This document shows positions 52,428 to 61,582 of a DNA stretch of 64,000 bases, piece after piece. Below the pieces are notes generated by a model. The model did not search any database and was not told where the DNA came from. It saw only the letters and a program-made list of their open reading frames with translations. Position 1 is the stretch's first letter. Each line of letters opens with the position of its first letter. Made by a program: the position numbers and the translations under genes. Origin of the DNA: an uncultured Muribaculaceae bacterium (GTDB taxonomy: Bacteria > Bacteroidota > Bacteroidia > Bacteroidales > Muribaculaceae); the NCBI GenBank assembly GCA_910587355.1, contig CAJUKF010000004.1, positions 27,632 through 91,631 on the forward strand, read 5' to 3'.

Positions 52428-53324
52428 TTAGAAATGTTTTACTTCGTGTCCGGCAATATCCGAGAGCACCGCGTTTGCGAGGCTCGACGCGCCTAAGCGG
52501 AAGTATTCGTTGTTAAGCCATTCCTCGCCGAGCACTTCCTTGATTATGGTGTAATATTTCACAGCGTCTTCGGTGGTGCGCACACCGCCGGCTGCCTTGA
52601 AGCCGACCTTTGTGCCTGTCTTGTCGTAGTACTCCTTGATGCACTGCGCCATGATGTATGCGGCTTCGAGGCTTGCACCGGGATATTCCTTGCCCGTCGA
52701 AGTCTTGAGGAAGTCGGCTCCCGAGTAAAGCGAGAGAATTGAGGCAGCCTTGATATTGCGGGCTGTGCGGAGCGCGCCGGTCTCGAGAATCACCTTGAGC
52801 ACCCCTCCGCGACATGCTTCCTTCTGCTCGGAGATTTCGTCAGTCACTTCTTCGTAGTCATGGTCGAAGAACTCGCCTAAGTTGAGCACGATGTCGATTT
52901 CGTCCGCGCCGTTTGCCACGGCGAGCGAAGTCTCGGCGATTTTCACCTCCTCGAACGACTGGCTCGACGGGAAAGCTCCCGACACACATGCGATTTTCAC
53001 GCCCGATACCTCGAGTACTGTGCGCACCACGGCGGCGAAGTTGGGATACACGCAGATAGCGGCCACATTGGGCAGCGACGGGAAAAGTTCCTCGAAGTTG
53101 TTCACCGCTTCTGTGAATTTTGCTACCGACGAGGGCGAGTCAGTGCTTTTGAGCGTTGTGAGGTCGATGCAGTTAAGAAGGGTGCGGTATACTTCCTTGT
53201 TGTTGTTTTCGGCGAAGTGTTCGTCGAGTATTTTTTTTACGGCTTCTGCCACTGTGGCGTCATTGTCGGTCACAGTGCTCTGTGCTATAGCCTGTTCGTA
53301 TTTGTTCTGGTATGTGTGTGCCAT
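52428..53324 (-). CDS. deoC: Deoxyribose-phosphate aldolase DeoC
   Basis: A 298-residue class I aldolase that cleaves 2-deoxyribose-5-phosphate to acetaldehyde and glyceraldehyde-3-phosphate in nucleoside catabolism. The Schiff-base lysine lies in GADFLKTSTGKEYPGA (near residue 204) and the second catalytic lysine in KVGFKAAGGVRT (near 241); the aspartate region NGADEIDIVLNLGEF precedes them. Bacteroidota DeoC carries an N-terminal extension of about 40 residues relative to E. coli-type short forms, which accounts for the length. It lies 27 bp from the MazG-like gene. Confidence 0.95.
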   Translation of the reverse strand: MAHTYQNKYEQAIAQSTVTDNDATVAEAVKKILDEHFAENNNKEVYRTLLNCIDLTTLKSTDSPSSVAKFTEAVNNFEELFPSLPNVAAICVYPNFAAVVRTVLEVSGVKIACVSGAFPSSQSFEEVKIAETSLAVANGADEIDIVLNLGEFFDHDYEEVTDEISEQKEACRGGVLKVILETGALRTARNIKAASILSLYSGADFLKTSTGKEYPGASLEAAYIMAQCIKEYYDKTGTKVGFKAAGGVRTTEDAVKYYTIIKEVLGEEWLNNEYFRLGASSLANAVLSDIAGHEVKHF

Positions 53325-53351
53325 ATTTTATAGGGTTGATAGATTATAAAG

Positions 53352-53696
53352 TCACTGGTGAAGTTTGATGTTTTCGGCATGACGCTTGCCGTCACGCACT
53401 GTTTTCTTTTCGAGATTTTTACGGAAAGAATCGGTGAGGTCGACGCCGGTCTGATTGGCAATGGCCGTCACAACCCACAGCACATCGGCGAGTTCGTCGG
53501 CAAGTTCGAGCTTTTCGCCTTCCTTGGCCGACTGGTCGCCGTAGAGGCGCGCCATAATCCGCGCCACTTCGCCGGTCTCTTCCGCAAGCACGGCCATATT
53601 CGTCAGCGGCGAGAAGTAGCGCACGCCTATGATGCGTATCCACTCGTCCACCGTGGCCTGGAGGTCCCGTAGCGTTATGTCGCCATTTTGATTCAT
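53352..53696 (-). CDS. MazG-like nucleotide pyrophosphohydrolase
   Basis: A 114-residue protein of the MazG/RS21-C6-like all-alpha NTP pyrophosphohydrolase family. The acidic metal-binding motifs are TNMAVLAEETGEVARIMAR (EExxE) and ELADELADVLWVVTAIAN (ExxD). These enzymes hydrolyse nucleoside triphosphates to monophosphate and pyrophosphate, removing aberrant nucleotides. A -7 element lies only a few bases before the start. It is probably cotranscribed with deoC. Confidence 0.87.
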   Translation of the reverse strand: MNQNGDITLRDLQATVDEWIRIIGVRYFSPLTNMAVLAEETGEVARIMARLYGDQSAKEGEKLELADELADVLWVVTAIANQTGVDLTDSFRKNLEKKTVRDGKRHAENIKLHQ

Positions 53697-53703
53697 ATTT
53701 TTG

Positions 53704-53711
53704 CAAAGTTA
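53704..53711 (-). promoter_or_regulatory. -7 element immediately before the MazG-like gene
   Basis: The minus strand reads TAACTTTG ending only 8 bp upstream of the ATG, so transcription should start within a few bases of the start codon, giving a nearly leaderless mRNA. No clear -33 element is visible. Confidence 0.5.
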
Positions 53712-53754
53712 ATCAATTTTTTATAATAATGTTATCAGAGCTCTTAAAAACTAT

Positions 53755-53788
53755 CTCCGAGTACTCCGAGTTCTCTGAGTTCTCGGAG
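53755..53788. repeat. CTCNGAG array, four units with 9-bp period
   Basis: Four copies of the heptamer CTCNGAG (CTCCGAG, CTCCGAG, CTCTGAG, CTCGGAG) at 53755, 53764, 53773 and 53782, separated by 2-bp spacers. The same unit and spacing recurs at 61322-61364. Confidence 0.8.
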
Positions 53789-53789
53789 G

Positions 53790-53975
53790 TCATTTCCTGT
53801 ATCTGTAATCTATTCCGAACACTGCGCCGGCGAAGGTGAGCATCTCACCGCAAGCCACAAGCACCGATGGGTGAATCTCGCCTGCGGGACTGATACAGAG
53901 GCCCGCGATGAGCAGGGCTGCGCCGGTAAACACCATGGCCACCGCGCAGAGCAGTTGGGTTCTTTTTGTTTCCAT
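53790..53975 (-). CDS. Small two-helix membrane protein
   Basis: A 61-residue open frame from the ATG at 53975 with two hydrophobic segments (LLCAVAMVFTGAALLIAGLCI and VLVACGEMLTFAGAVFGI), separated by a short PAGEIHPS loop. A longer frame upstream (to 54062) has a poor N-terminus. Similar tiny membrane proteins exist in Bacteroidota; function unknown. It faces away from the SusC gene. Confidence 0.5.
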   Translation of the reverse strand: METKRTQLLCAVAMVFTGAALLIAGLCISPAGEIHPSVLVACGEMLTFAGAVFGIDYRYRK

Positions 53976-54176
53976 GAACGAATATCTTTTTTTTGTGCCG
54001 AAAGATACCGCCACGGAGCCTTCTTTATTGTAGTAAACAGCCGGAGACGGAAAAATGTGCAACGTATCCCGTTAAAAAGTATCATCATGACAAGCTAAAG
54101 CACCCCATTGTGACACGAAAGTGTTAAAAAGCACATTTTTCATGGCTGAAATGTATAAAAATCAAAAAATATGACG

Positions 54177-54184
54177 TAACTTTG
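54177..54184 (+). promoter_or_regulatory. -7 element upstream of the susC-like gene
   Basis: TAACTTTG fits the consensus; the -33 position lacks TTTG. It would give a leader of about 85 nt. The 301-bp gap (53976-54276) otherwise holds only AT-rich DNA with no further feature that I can name. No ECF sigma/anti-sigma or two-component pair is adjacent to explain regulation. Confidence 0.45.
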
Positions 54185-54276
54185 CCCCGACTTGTATTCA
54201 GTATACATCTCGCAGTGTCTCTATATGCTGTTGCTACTCTTTTTGAACAAATCAATTATGTCTAATTAATAAAGGT

Positions 54277-57200
54277 ATGAAAAAACTGTTTTTATTACTT
54301 CTGGCAGTTACCATAGGCCTTTGTGCGTCGGCCCAGATGCGCACGGTTCATGGCACTGTCGTGGATGCCAACACTCAGGAAGAGCTGATTGGTGTCTCGG
54401 TCAAGGCAGGGCCCCAGTATGGCGTTGCCACCGATGCCAGCGGTCAGTTCACACTCCGCATTCCGGAATCGGTCAAGACCCTTACGGTTTCCTACGTAGG
54501 CTATCAGACAGTCGACGTTCCCGTTGAAAACGGTGACATGCGTATCAATCTTGTCCCCGACAACGCTCTGCTCGACCCTGTGATTGTGGTTGCTTACGGT
54601 GAGCAGAAACGCTCGTCGTTTACAGGCTCCGCCGCCACAGTGGGCGCTGCTACAATTGAGAAGACTCAGGTCACCAATCCTCTCGACGCTCTTGCCGGTA
54701 AAGTAGCCGGTCTTCAGCTCTCGAATGCCTCCGGTGCTCCCGGCGCTTCGTCGCCCACTATCCGCATCCGCGGTTTCTCTTCGATTCTCGCAGGCAACGC
54801 ACCTCTCGTGATTGTCGACGGCGCTCCCTATTCGGGCGATATCAATACTATCAATGCAAACGATATCGAGTCGATGTCCGTCCTTAAGGATGCCGCTTCA
54901 AACGCTCTCTACGGTGCCCGCGGTGCCAACGGTGTCATTCTCATCACCACCAAGCGCGCCAAGCTCGGCGAAGCTGTAGTGTCGGTCGATGCCAAGTGGG
55001 GCGCAAACTCCAAAGGCAGCCAGAACTACGACTACATCACTGACCCCGCTCAGTACTACGAGACATATTACGCCGCTCTCTACAATCAGGCACACGCTCC
55101 CAAAGACCCCAAGCTCACCGATGCTAACCGAAACGACCCCAAGTATCTCGGTCTGGGCATGAGCTCATACGAAGCATGGAAATATGCCAACTCGCAGCTC
55201 GCGCTCGGTGCCAATCCCGGTCTCGGATATATCACCTATACCGTTCCTGCCGGACAGACTCTCATCGGCCAGAACGGCCGCATGAACCCCAATGCAACTC
55301 CCGGCCGCATGATTAACTACCGTGGTCAGGACTACTGGATTCAGCCCGACAACTGGAACGACTACGCCTACAAGACTTCGCTCCGTCAGGAGTACAACGT
55401 CAATATCAGCCAGGGTACTGAGCGCAGCAACATCATGGCTTCGGTCAACTACCTGAGCAACGACGGTATTCTGATTGCCAAATCAAACTACCAGCGCTTC
55501 ACCGGACGTCTCGCCGCCGATTTCCAGGCTAAGCCCTGGCTTAAGGTAGGCGGTAACTTCGCTTACGCACACGGCACCACAAACCAGATGACGAGCGAAG
55601 GTTCGTCGACTTCGACAATGAATATCTTCGCTTTCACAAACGGTGTGGCTCCGATTTATCCTTTATATCTGCGCGACGGCAACAAGCAGCCCATGTACGA
55701 CAACAACGGCCTGCTGATGTATGACTACGGCAACGGTATGAACGCAGGCCTCCAGCGTCCGGCATATGCCGACTCAAACGCTATTTCGGCTGCCATACTC
55801 AATACCAACAAGGCCGATTTCAATACGCTCTATGCAAGCGGTTTCGCTGAAATCCGTTTCCTGCGCGACTTCAAGTTCACCACCAACAACACCGTGAACC
55901 TCCTCGAAAGCCGCAGCACAAGCATGATGAACCCCTATTACGGTCAGGCTGTGCCCGACGGCGGTACAATTTCAAAGGCACACTCGCGTACTACAAGCTA
56001 CACGTTCAATCAGCTCCTCAACTGGAACCGCGTGTTCAACAACTCGCACACTGTCCAGATTCTTCTCGGTCACGAATGGTATAAAGCGATATCCGAAGAA
56101 CTCGAGGGCTCGCGCAAGAACCTCTTCCTTCCCTCCAACGAAGAACTTGCAGGCGCTATTCTCAAAGACGACACTTCCTCGTCAAGCTCTGTTTACAACA
56201 ACGAAGGCTGGTTCGGCCGTGCCCAGTACGACTACGACTCCAAGTACTTCGGTTCGTTCTCATTCCGCCGCGACGCTTCAAGCCGTTTCCATCCCAAGCA
56301 CCGCTGGGGTTCATTCTGGAGTATCGGCGGAGCATGGATTATCTCCAAAGAAGACTTCTTCAATGTCGACTGGGTCGACCTTCTCAAAATCAAGGCTTCT
56401 TACGGCGAGCAGGGCAACGACAATATCGGTAACTACCGTTACACCGATACCTATAGCCTGATTAACTCGGTGGGCATGCCCGGTGCTGTGGCTGCGACAA
56501 AAGGCAACGAGACTATCACATGGGAGAAAGGCGGCAACTTCAACGCCGGCGTAGAGTTCGAGCTCTTCAACGCCCGCCTCAACGGTAGCTTCGAAGCGTT
56601 CTACCGCAAGACTTCCGACATGCTCATGTCGTTCCCCCTCCCCGCTTCGTCTGGCTTCATGGGTTACTACGACAACGTGGGCGATATGACCAACACCGGT
56701 ATCGAAATCGAACTCAGCGGCACCATTATCCGCACACGCGACTTCGCATGGACCATGGACCTCAACTTCACCTGGTACAAGAACCGTATCTCCAAGCTTC
56801 CCGAGGAGCGTAAGGGCCCGGATGCCTATGATGGTCACCGCGGCTTCTCAAGCGGCAGCACGTTCTATGGCGAGGGTCTCCCCATGTACACATACCTGAT
56901 GAAATCCTATGCCGGTGTAGAGGAGTCTACCGGCCGTGCCCTCTATTGGAAGAATACATATGCCAAAGACACTAACGGCAACCCTACCAAGGAAATCATC
57001 GGCCGTGAGAAAGCTTACTATGAGAATGCCGATTTCTATCTCTGCGGCACTGCCCTCGCTCCGGTATACGGCGGTTTCTCCACAAGCTTCGAGTACAAGG
57101 GCTTCGACCTCTCGGCAAACTTCAATTATCAGATTGGCGGTCAGGTATACGACAGCGGCTATCAGGCCCTCATGGCTTCGCCTGTAAGCGGTGGCGGCTC

Positions 57201-57546
57201 TAACTTCCACGCCGACGTGCTCAAGGCCTGGACTCCCGAGAACCCCAGCTCCAACATCCCCCGCTTCCAGTTCGGTGACCAGGACCAGGCCCAGACTCAG
57301 GACCGCTTCCTCACAAACGCAAGCTATCTCTCGCTTCAGAACCTCAACTTCGGTTATACACTGCCCTCGAACATCGTCCGCAAGATGTATCTCACCAAGC
57401 TCCGTGTTTACTTCGCTGCCGAGAATGTATGGGTTTGGTCGAAGCGTCAGGGTCTCGACCCCCGTCAGTCAATTACCGGTGGTACGAACAACTACACTTA
57501 CTCTCCCATCCGCACTCTTTCGGGCGGCCTTACTGTAACATTCTAA
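54277..57546 (+). CDS. SusC/RagA family TonB-dependent outer membrane receptor
   Basis: A 1089-residue TonB-linked transporter. Signal peptide at residues 1-19 (MKKLFLLLLAVTIGLCASA), then a carboxypeptidase-regulatory-like domain (RTVHGTVVDANTQEELIGVSVKAG), the TonB-box and plug region (VVVAYGEQKRSSFTGSAATV, ending with SVLKDAASNALYGARGANGVILITTKR) and the beta-barrel with many SusC-type strands, ending GGLTVTF. SusC with the downstream SusD lipoprotein forms an outer membrane bucket that captures and imports oligomers; the RagAB group takes up peptides. The locus contains no glycosidase, so substrate is uncertain. Confidence 0.95.
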   Translation: MKKLFLLLLAVTIGLCASAQMRTVHGTVVDANTQEELIGVSVKAGPQYGVATDASGQFTLRIPESVKTLTVSYVGYQTVDVPVENGDMRINLVPDNALLDPVIVVAYGEQKRSSFTGSAATVGAATIEKTQVTNPLDALAGKVAGLQLSNASGAPGASSPTIRIRGFSSILAGNAPLVIVDGAPYSGDINTINANDIESMSVLKDAASNALYGARGANGVILITTKRAKLGEAVVSVDAKWGANSKGSQNYDYITDPAQYYETYYAALYNQAHAPKDPKLTDANRNDPKYLGLGMSSYEAWKYANSQLALGANPGLGYITYTVPAGQTLIGQNGRMNPNATPGRMINYRGQDYWIQPDNWNDYAYKTSLRQEYNVNISQGTERSNIMASVNYLSNDGILIAKSNYQRFTGRLAADFQAKPWLKVGGNFAYAHGTTNQMTSEGSSTSTMNIFAFTNGVAPIYPLYLRDGNKQPMYDNNGLLMYDYGNGMNAGLQRPAYADSNAISAAILNTNKADFNTLYASGFAEIRFLRDFKFTTNNTVNLLESRSTSMMNPYYGQAVPDGGTISKAHSRTTSYTFNQLLNWNRVFNNSHTVQILLGHEWYKAISEELEGSRKNLFLPSNEELAGAILKDDTSSSSSVYNNEGWFGRAQYDYDSKYFGSFSFRRDASSRFHPKHRWGSFWSIGGAWIISKEDFFNVDWVDLLKIKASYGEQGNDNIGNYRYTDTYSLINSVGMPGAVAATKGNETITWEKGGNFNAGVEFELFNARLNGSFEAFYRKTSDMLMSFPLPASSGFMGYYDNVGDMTNTGIEIELSGTIIRTRDFAWTMDLNFTWYKNRISKLPEERKGPDAYDGHRGFSSGSTFYGEGLPMYTYLMKSYAGVEESTGRALYWKNTYAKDTNGNPTKEIIGREKAYYENADFYLCGTALAPVYGGFSTSFEYKGFDLSANFNYQIGGQVYDSGYQALMASPVSGGGSNFHADVLKAWTPENPSSNIPRFQFGDQDQAQTQDRFLTNASYLSLQNLNFGYTLPSNIVRKMYLTKLRVYFAAENVWVWSKRQGLDPRQSITGGTNNYTYSPIRTLSGGLTVTF

Positions 57547-57561
57547 TAGAAAGTACGCAAT

Positions 57562-59229
57562 ATGAAAACCATATATAAATCACTGCTGGCCATGGCGGCC
57601 GCAGCGCCGCTCCTCACCGGCTGTATCGAAGAGGTGATGCCTACTTCGGGCATCATTCAGGAGCAGCTCGAAGGAAGCCCAAAGGCTACCGAGGCTCTTG
57701 TATGGGCTATTCCCGGCCACCAGAATCAGATATTCACTATCTCAGAAGAACACTGGGACTGGGGTCTGCCCGCACTGATGCATATCCGCGACCTCCTCAC
57801 GGCCGATTTGGTGTGCTCCAACACCAACTACCGTCACTTCTGGTACTGGACCGATATCTCAATCGGTCTCGGCCCTGATTACCTCTATCCTCAGTTCCCC
57901 TGGAACTGGTACTATGAGCAGGTGCTTGCCTGCAACAAGGTAATCAATGCAGTCGACTCAGAAACTGCAAGTCCTGACCTCCGCTTTTATCTCGGCACAG
58001 GCTATGCAAGCCGTGCAATCACTTATCTCGACTTCATCGGCATGTTCGAGACATGGCCGTGCCCCGAGTACGTCGACGGCCGTTACAACAATGAAGGAAA
58101 CGATGTGGTCGGTCTCACTGTGCCTATTATCGACGAGAACACCACCGAGGAGCAGATGCGAAACAATCCCCGTGTCGACCACAAGACTATGTTCGACTTT
58201 ATCTACGGTGACCTTGACAAGGCTGTGGCTCTGCTGAGCTCAAATGCCTCGGGCCGTCCGAACAAAGCCCTCCCCGACCTCTCGGTCGTATACGGCACTT
58301 ATGCCCGCGCATGCCTCTGGGATGCTTCTTTCCAGGCTGAGGTCAACAACGATGCCGCAGAGGCAACCCGTCTTTACAACGAGGCTTCGCGCTACGCACA
58401 GCTCGCTATGGCCGGCTACACCGTCACCACTCAGGACGAATGGCTCAGCAAGACCTCCGGCTTCAACGACGCTTCCGTAGGCTCATGGATGCTCGCAGGC
58501 ATGTATACCTCCGAAGACAACTCTGCTTTGTCCCCCAATGTCGGCTGGGCCGGCTGGGTAGGCTCGGAGCACACCTTCGGTTACTCTTCCTATCGTCTTA
58601 AGACTTACTCCAACATCGCCCCCGCGCTCTACAACCGTCTGAGCAACCGCGACTTCCGCAAGCTCTCTTTTGTCGCCCCCGAAGGCAGCCCTCTCAAAGG
58701 CCGCGAGCCTTTCATCTCGCCCGATGATGCTGCCGAGAACTTCCCCGAGCCTTATGCGAACATCAAGTTCCGCCCGGGCAGCGGTAATGAGAACACAGCC
58801 TCTATCGGCGGTGTTGTCGACTATCCTCTGATGCGTGTCGAGGAGATGTATTTCATCGATGCCGAGGCCACCGCTCATGTCAACGCTACAGCCGGCCGTC
58901 AGAAACTTGTCGATTTCATGCGCAAGTACCGTAACTCCATTTACACCTGCGACCTCACCGATGCTGATGCGATTGTGGAGGAAATCGTATTCCAGAAGCG
59001 TATCGAACTCTGGGGCGAAGGCCGTGCTTACTACGACATCAAGCGACTCAACTATCCTATTATCCGCGTTTACGAGGGCTCTACGTTCACCGGCGAAGCG
59101 CGAATCAACACTCAGGCCCGCGCTGCATGGCTCAATATGTGCATCACACGACAGGAAATCGACAACAACCCGGCTATCAAAGGCTACAACGTTCCCGACC
59201 CCTCGTCGCTCTATCAGCGTATACCGTAA
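57562..59229 (+). CDS. SusD/RagB family outer membrane lipoprotein
   Basis: A 555-residue surface lipoprotein with lipobox LLTGC (Cys at residue 21). SusD-type helical TPR-like structure is seen in the blocks NWYYEQVLACNKVINAV, RFYLGTGYASRAITYLDFIGMFETWPCPEYV and MRVEEMYFIDAEATAHV, and the late RIELWGEGRAYYDIKRLNYPI. It forms the lid of the SusC transporter and binds ligand. It starts 15 bp after the SusC gene and is surely cotranscribed. The ligand is unknown; see the protease gene downstream. Confidence 0.95.
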   Translation: MKTIYKSLLAMAAAAPLLTGCIEEVMPTSGIIQEQLEGSPKATEALVWAIPGHQNQIFTISEEHWDWGLPALMHIRDLLTADLVCSNTNYRHFWYWTDISIGLGPDYLYPQFPWNWYYEQVLACNKVINAVDSETASPDLRFYLGTGYASRAITYLDFIGMFETWPCPEYVDGRYNNEGNDVVGLTVPIIDENTTEEQMRNNPRVDHKTMFDFIYGDLDKAVALLSSNASGRPNKALPDLSVVYGTYARACLWDASFQAEVNNDAAEATRLYNEASRYAQLAMAGYTVTTQDEWLSKTSGFNDASVGSWMLAGMYTSEDNSALSPNVGWAGWVGSEHTFGYSSYRLKTYSNIAPALYNRLSNRDFRKLSFVAPEGSPLKGREPFISPDDAAENFPEPYANIKFRPGSGNENTASIGGVVDYPLMRVEEMYFIDAEATAHVNATAGRQKLVDFMRKYRNSIYTCDLTDADAIVEEIVFQKRIELWGEGRAYYDIKRLNYPIIRVYEGSTFTGEARINTQARAAWLNMCITRQEIDNNPAIKGYNVPDPSSLYQRIP

Positions 59230-59257
59230 TTTTTTCACCTCAATTAGAAGCTAAATT

Positions 59258-61258
59258 ATGAACTTCAACACTATATTAAAGTCACTTGCCGCCGGGGCTC
59301 TCATGCTCGTCGGGTGGGCTTGTACCGATGAGGTGGAGTACACACCCACACCTCAGCCTGCCGGTGACCAGGTATTCTTTACTGAAGACCCCGCTTCGGT
59401 TATGATTCCGCAGAACGCTACCTCGCTCCCCTTCGAGCTTAAGCGTGTTGTCACCACAGATGCCGTTTCTGTGCCGGTTGAAGGCACAGCTACAGATGCC
59501 GAAGGAAAGCCCGTAGAAGGTATCTTCACATTCCCCGCCGAAGTCACTTTTGCTGCCGGTGAGGATGTGGCAACTTACAATATCGGTGTCGACTATTCCA
59601 AGGTTGTCGCCGAGACCGACTATTATATCACTCTGTCTCTTTCAGGAACTCTGGTTTCCGACTATGGCGCTACAGAGCTCAGCTTCACTGCAAGCTATGC
59701 ACCCTGGTCCGACTGGGAACCGTATTCCGAATCCGACCCCCTCTATGAAGGCGTCACCGGTCCTCCTCTGGATGGTGAGGAACTCAACGACACCGTATGG
59801 GTATGCAAGTCGCTCATAAATCCCAATCTTGAGAAATATCGCTTCCCCGCTTATCTCTATTCAAATCTGTACTACGATTATGATTTGTCTGTCGACAAGT
59901 CGCGTACATATGTGATTAACGGCGAGACGGTATACCAGATTACCATGCCCCTCACAAACTCGCACTACGCTGCATCCGACGGCACAATCGCTCTGATTGA
60001 TTTGTACTCCTATCTCTCTACTTACAGAGGCTATACTGAAGCGGAGGCTCAGAACAAAGTGATTGAAATGGGCGCGCCCAGCTTCTACAATGAGCGCACC
60101 GGCACATTCTACGTCTGCCTTGTCGGCACCCCCCTCGAAGACCCGACGCTCGGCAGATACGGTGACCCCGGTTACACTGTGCTCCAGCTTCCCGGCTTCG
60201 TGAGCTACAGCTTCACCTACAACATGCTCGGCAATTATGTCGATACTACCGGTGACGAAAGCGCTGTAGTGCAGATTATCCGCTCGGAAGACATCAGTTC
60301 GTTCTCTGTCGGCGTATTAGATGGCGCTCCCGATGAAGACGTAATCAAGCAGGCTCAGGACCAGCTTGCTGCGAATCCCGATGCTACAATGATTTACGAC
60401 GCTTCGTACAATGCTGTTGTTCCTTTCAAGGAAGACGGCGAATATACAATCTATACTGTAGCTTACGATGCCGATGGCAACCGCGTGCAGGCAAATTCCG
60501 ATTACTATACTTTCCAGGCTGTTTCAGTCAAGAAAGAGTCCAATTGGGTAGAAAGAGGAGTCTGCGAGTACACCGACGGCTTCATGGGTCTGTACAAGTT
60601 CCAGGACCAGAACGGTAACCCCGTAGACCTGGACGGTCTCACTTGGGACGCAACATACGAGGAAAACAAGGAAATTCCCGGATATTACCGCGTTGTGAAT
60701 CCCTACAGGACATGGAATGAATTGATTGGCGGCAGCCCATGGCTGATGAGCGGCAACTATTACATTAGTGTGAACTGCGCCGACCCCGAGTGCTGCTACC
60801 TCGAGTACAGTCCCACCGGTATCACTGTCAGCGAAAATGACGGTATGATTTTCGGCTACTCGCTCGCTTATAACGAACTTGCCGGAGGCTCTACATTCGA
60901 GGAAGTCGCTGAACTCGGCTACTTCGGTATGCTCGATGCCGGTAAACTCTCGTTCGGCACAATCACCATGGAGGGTGAGGTTTATCCCACAATCTGCGCC
61001 GGTGTGGAGAACAGCAACCGCCTCTACTTCCCTGAAAGCTGCTTCGATTTCATGATTTACTTCCCCGAACTCGACAAGGCTCCGGCACACCGCGTATCCG
61101 CTAAGAAAGCCAGTGCATTCCGTCCCGGATTCAGTGTGGCCCGTGCCGCCATGGCTACCGCACCTGCATCGGTTGACCGCAAGTCTGCCGGTATCAAGGG
61201 CATGAGCAAGGACAAGACTCACCGTCTCTTCGGCAAACTCCGCCCCGCCCGTTTCTGA
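59258..61258 (+). CDS. Surface lipoprotein of the SusCD locus, unknown function
   Basis: A 666-residue lipoprotein (lipobox LVGWAC, Cys at residue 22) that I do not recognise as a named family. The first 150 residues have beta-sandwich, Calx-beta-like sequence (VFFTEDPASVMIPQNATSLPFELKRVVTTDAVSVPVEGTA and VTFAAGEDVATYNIGVDYS), and the rest shows Tyr-rich beta segments typical of Bacteroidota surface proteins. The last 60 residues are basic and Ala-rich. By position it may be the auxiliary ligand-binding lipoprotein of the uptake complex, as SusE/F-type proteins are. It starts 28 bp after the SusD stop and ends before a terminator. Confidence 0.75.
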   Translation: MNFNTILKSLAAGALMLVGWACTDEVEYTPTPQPAGDQVFFTEDPASVMIPQNATSLPFELKRVVTTDAVSVPVEGTATDAEGKPVEGIFTFPAEVTFAAGEDVATYNIGVDYSKVVAETDYYITLSLSGTLVSDYGATELSFTASYAPWSDWEPYSESDPLYEGVTGPPLDGEELNDTVWVCKSLINPNLEKYRFPAYLYSNLYYDYDLSVDKSRTYVINGETVYQITMPLTNSHYAASDGTIALIDLYSYLSTYRGYTEAEAQNKVIEMGAPSFYNERTGTFYVCLVGTPLEDPTLGRYGDPGYTVLQLPGFVSYSFTYNMLGNYVDTTGDESAVVQIIRSEDISSFSVGVLDGAPDEDVIKQAQDQLAANPDATMIYDASYNAVVPFKEDGEYTIYTVAYDADGNRVQANSDYYTFQAVSVKKESNWVERGVCEYTDGFMGLYKFQDQNGNPVDLDGLTWDATYEENKEIPGYYRVVNPYRTWNELIGGSPWLMSGNYYISVNCADPECCYLEYSPTGITVSENDGMIFGYSLAYNELAGGSTFEEVAELGYFGMLDAGKLSFGTITMEGEVYPTICAGVENSNRLYFPESCFDFMIYFPELDKAPAHRVSAKKASAFRPGFSVARAAMATAPASVDRKSAGIKGMSKDKTHRLFGKLRPARF

Positions 61259-61276
61259 TTAATGACCCAATCCCTA

Positions 61277-61306
61277 TAAAAAGGAGAGCCCCGGCTCTCC
61301 TTTTTT
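61277..61306 (+). terminator. Strong intrinsic terminator after the SusCD operon
   Basis: GGAGAGCC/GGCTCTCC stem (8 bp, 2-nt loop) with AAAAA before and TTTTTT after; works in both directions. It ends the three-gene uptake transcript. Confidence 0.9.
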
Positions 61307-61321
61307 GTTTTTGCGCCCACA

Positions 61322-61364
61322 CTCAGAGCACTCTGAGTGCTCTGAGTTCTCCGAGAGCTCAGAG
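61322..61364. repeat. CTCNGAG array, five units with 9-bp period
   Basis: Heptamers CTCAGAG, CTCTGAG, CTCTGAG, CTCCGAG and CTCAGAG at 61322, 61331, 61340, 61349 and 61358, with 2-bp spacers. Same design as the array at 53755-53788. Confidence 0.85.
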
Positions 61365-61388
61365 CCACCTCCGCCCGCCCAGTCTCGG

Positions 61389-61460
61389 CGGGTTTGTAAC
61401 CCGACGCTCCCACCCGTGCGCCCGACGCAAGCGGCCGCCCGACGCAAGCGCCACGCTTGC
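61389..61460. repeat. Hairpin and 14-bp direct repeats in the intergenic gap
   Basis: A perfect hairpin CGGGTT/AACCCG (61389-61403), then two direct copies of GCCCGACGCAAGCG (61420-61433 and 61437-61450, 17-bp period), then an inverted ACGCTTGC at 61453-61460 that could pair with either copy. It appears to be a cluster of small repeats; it precedes the protease promoter. Confidence 0.6.
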
Positions 61461-61513
61461 CCCGTCAGTATGTTTTTCCCTTCCGCGTCTTTAACTTTTT
61501 TTTGATAAGTAAG

Positions 61514-61546
61514 TTGCGTATTATAGCGGCAAAATGATTAGTTTTG
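61514..61546 (+). promoter_or_regulatory. Promoter of the protease gene
   Basis: TTG (61514-61516), a 22-nt spacer and -7 TAGTTTTG (61539-61546), close to consensus though the spacer is a little long. The leader is about 30 nt. Confidence 0.45.
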
Positions 61547-61582
61547 CATGTAAAATCCATAAGGGGTAATTCATCAAATTAC

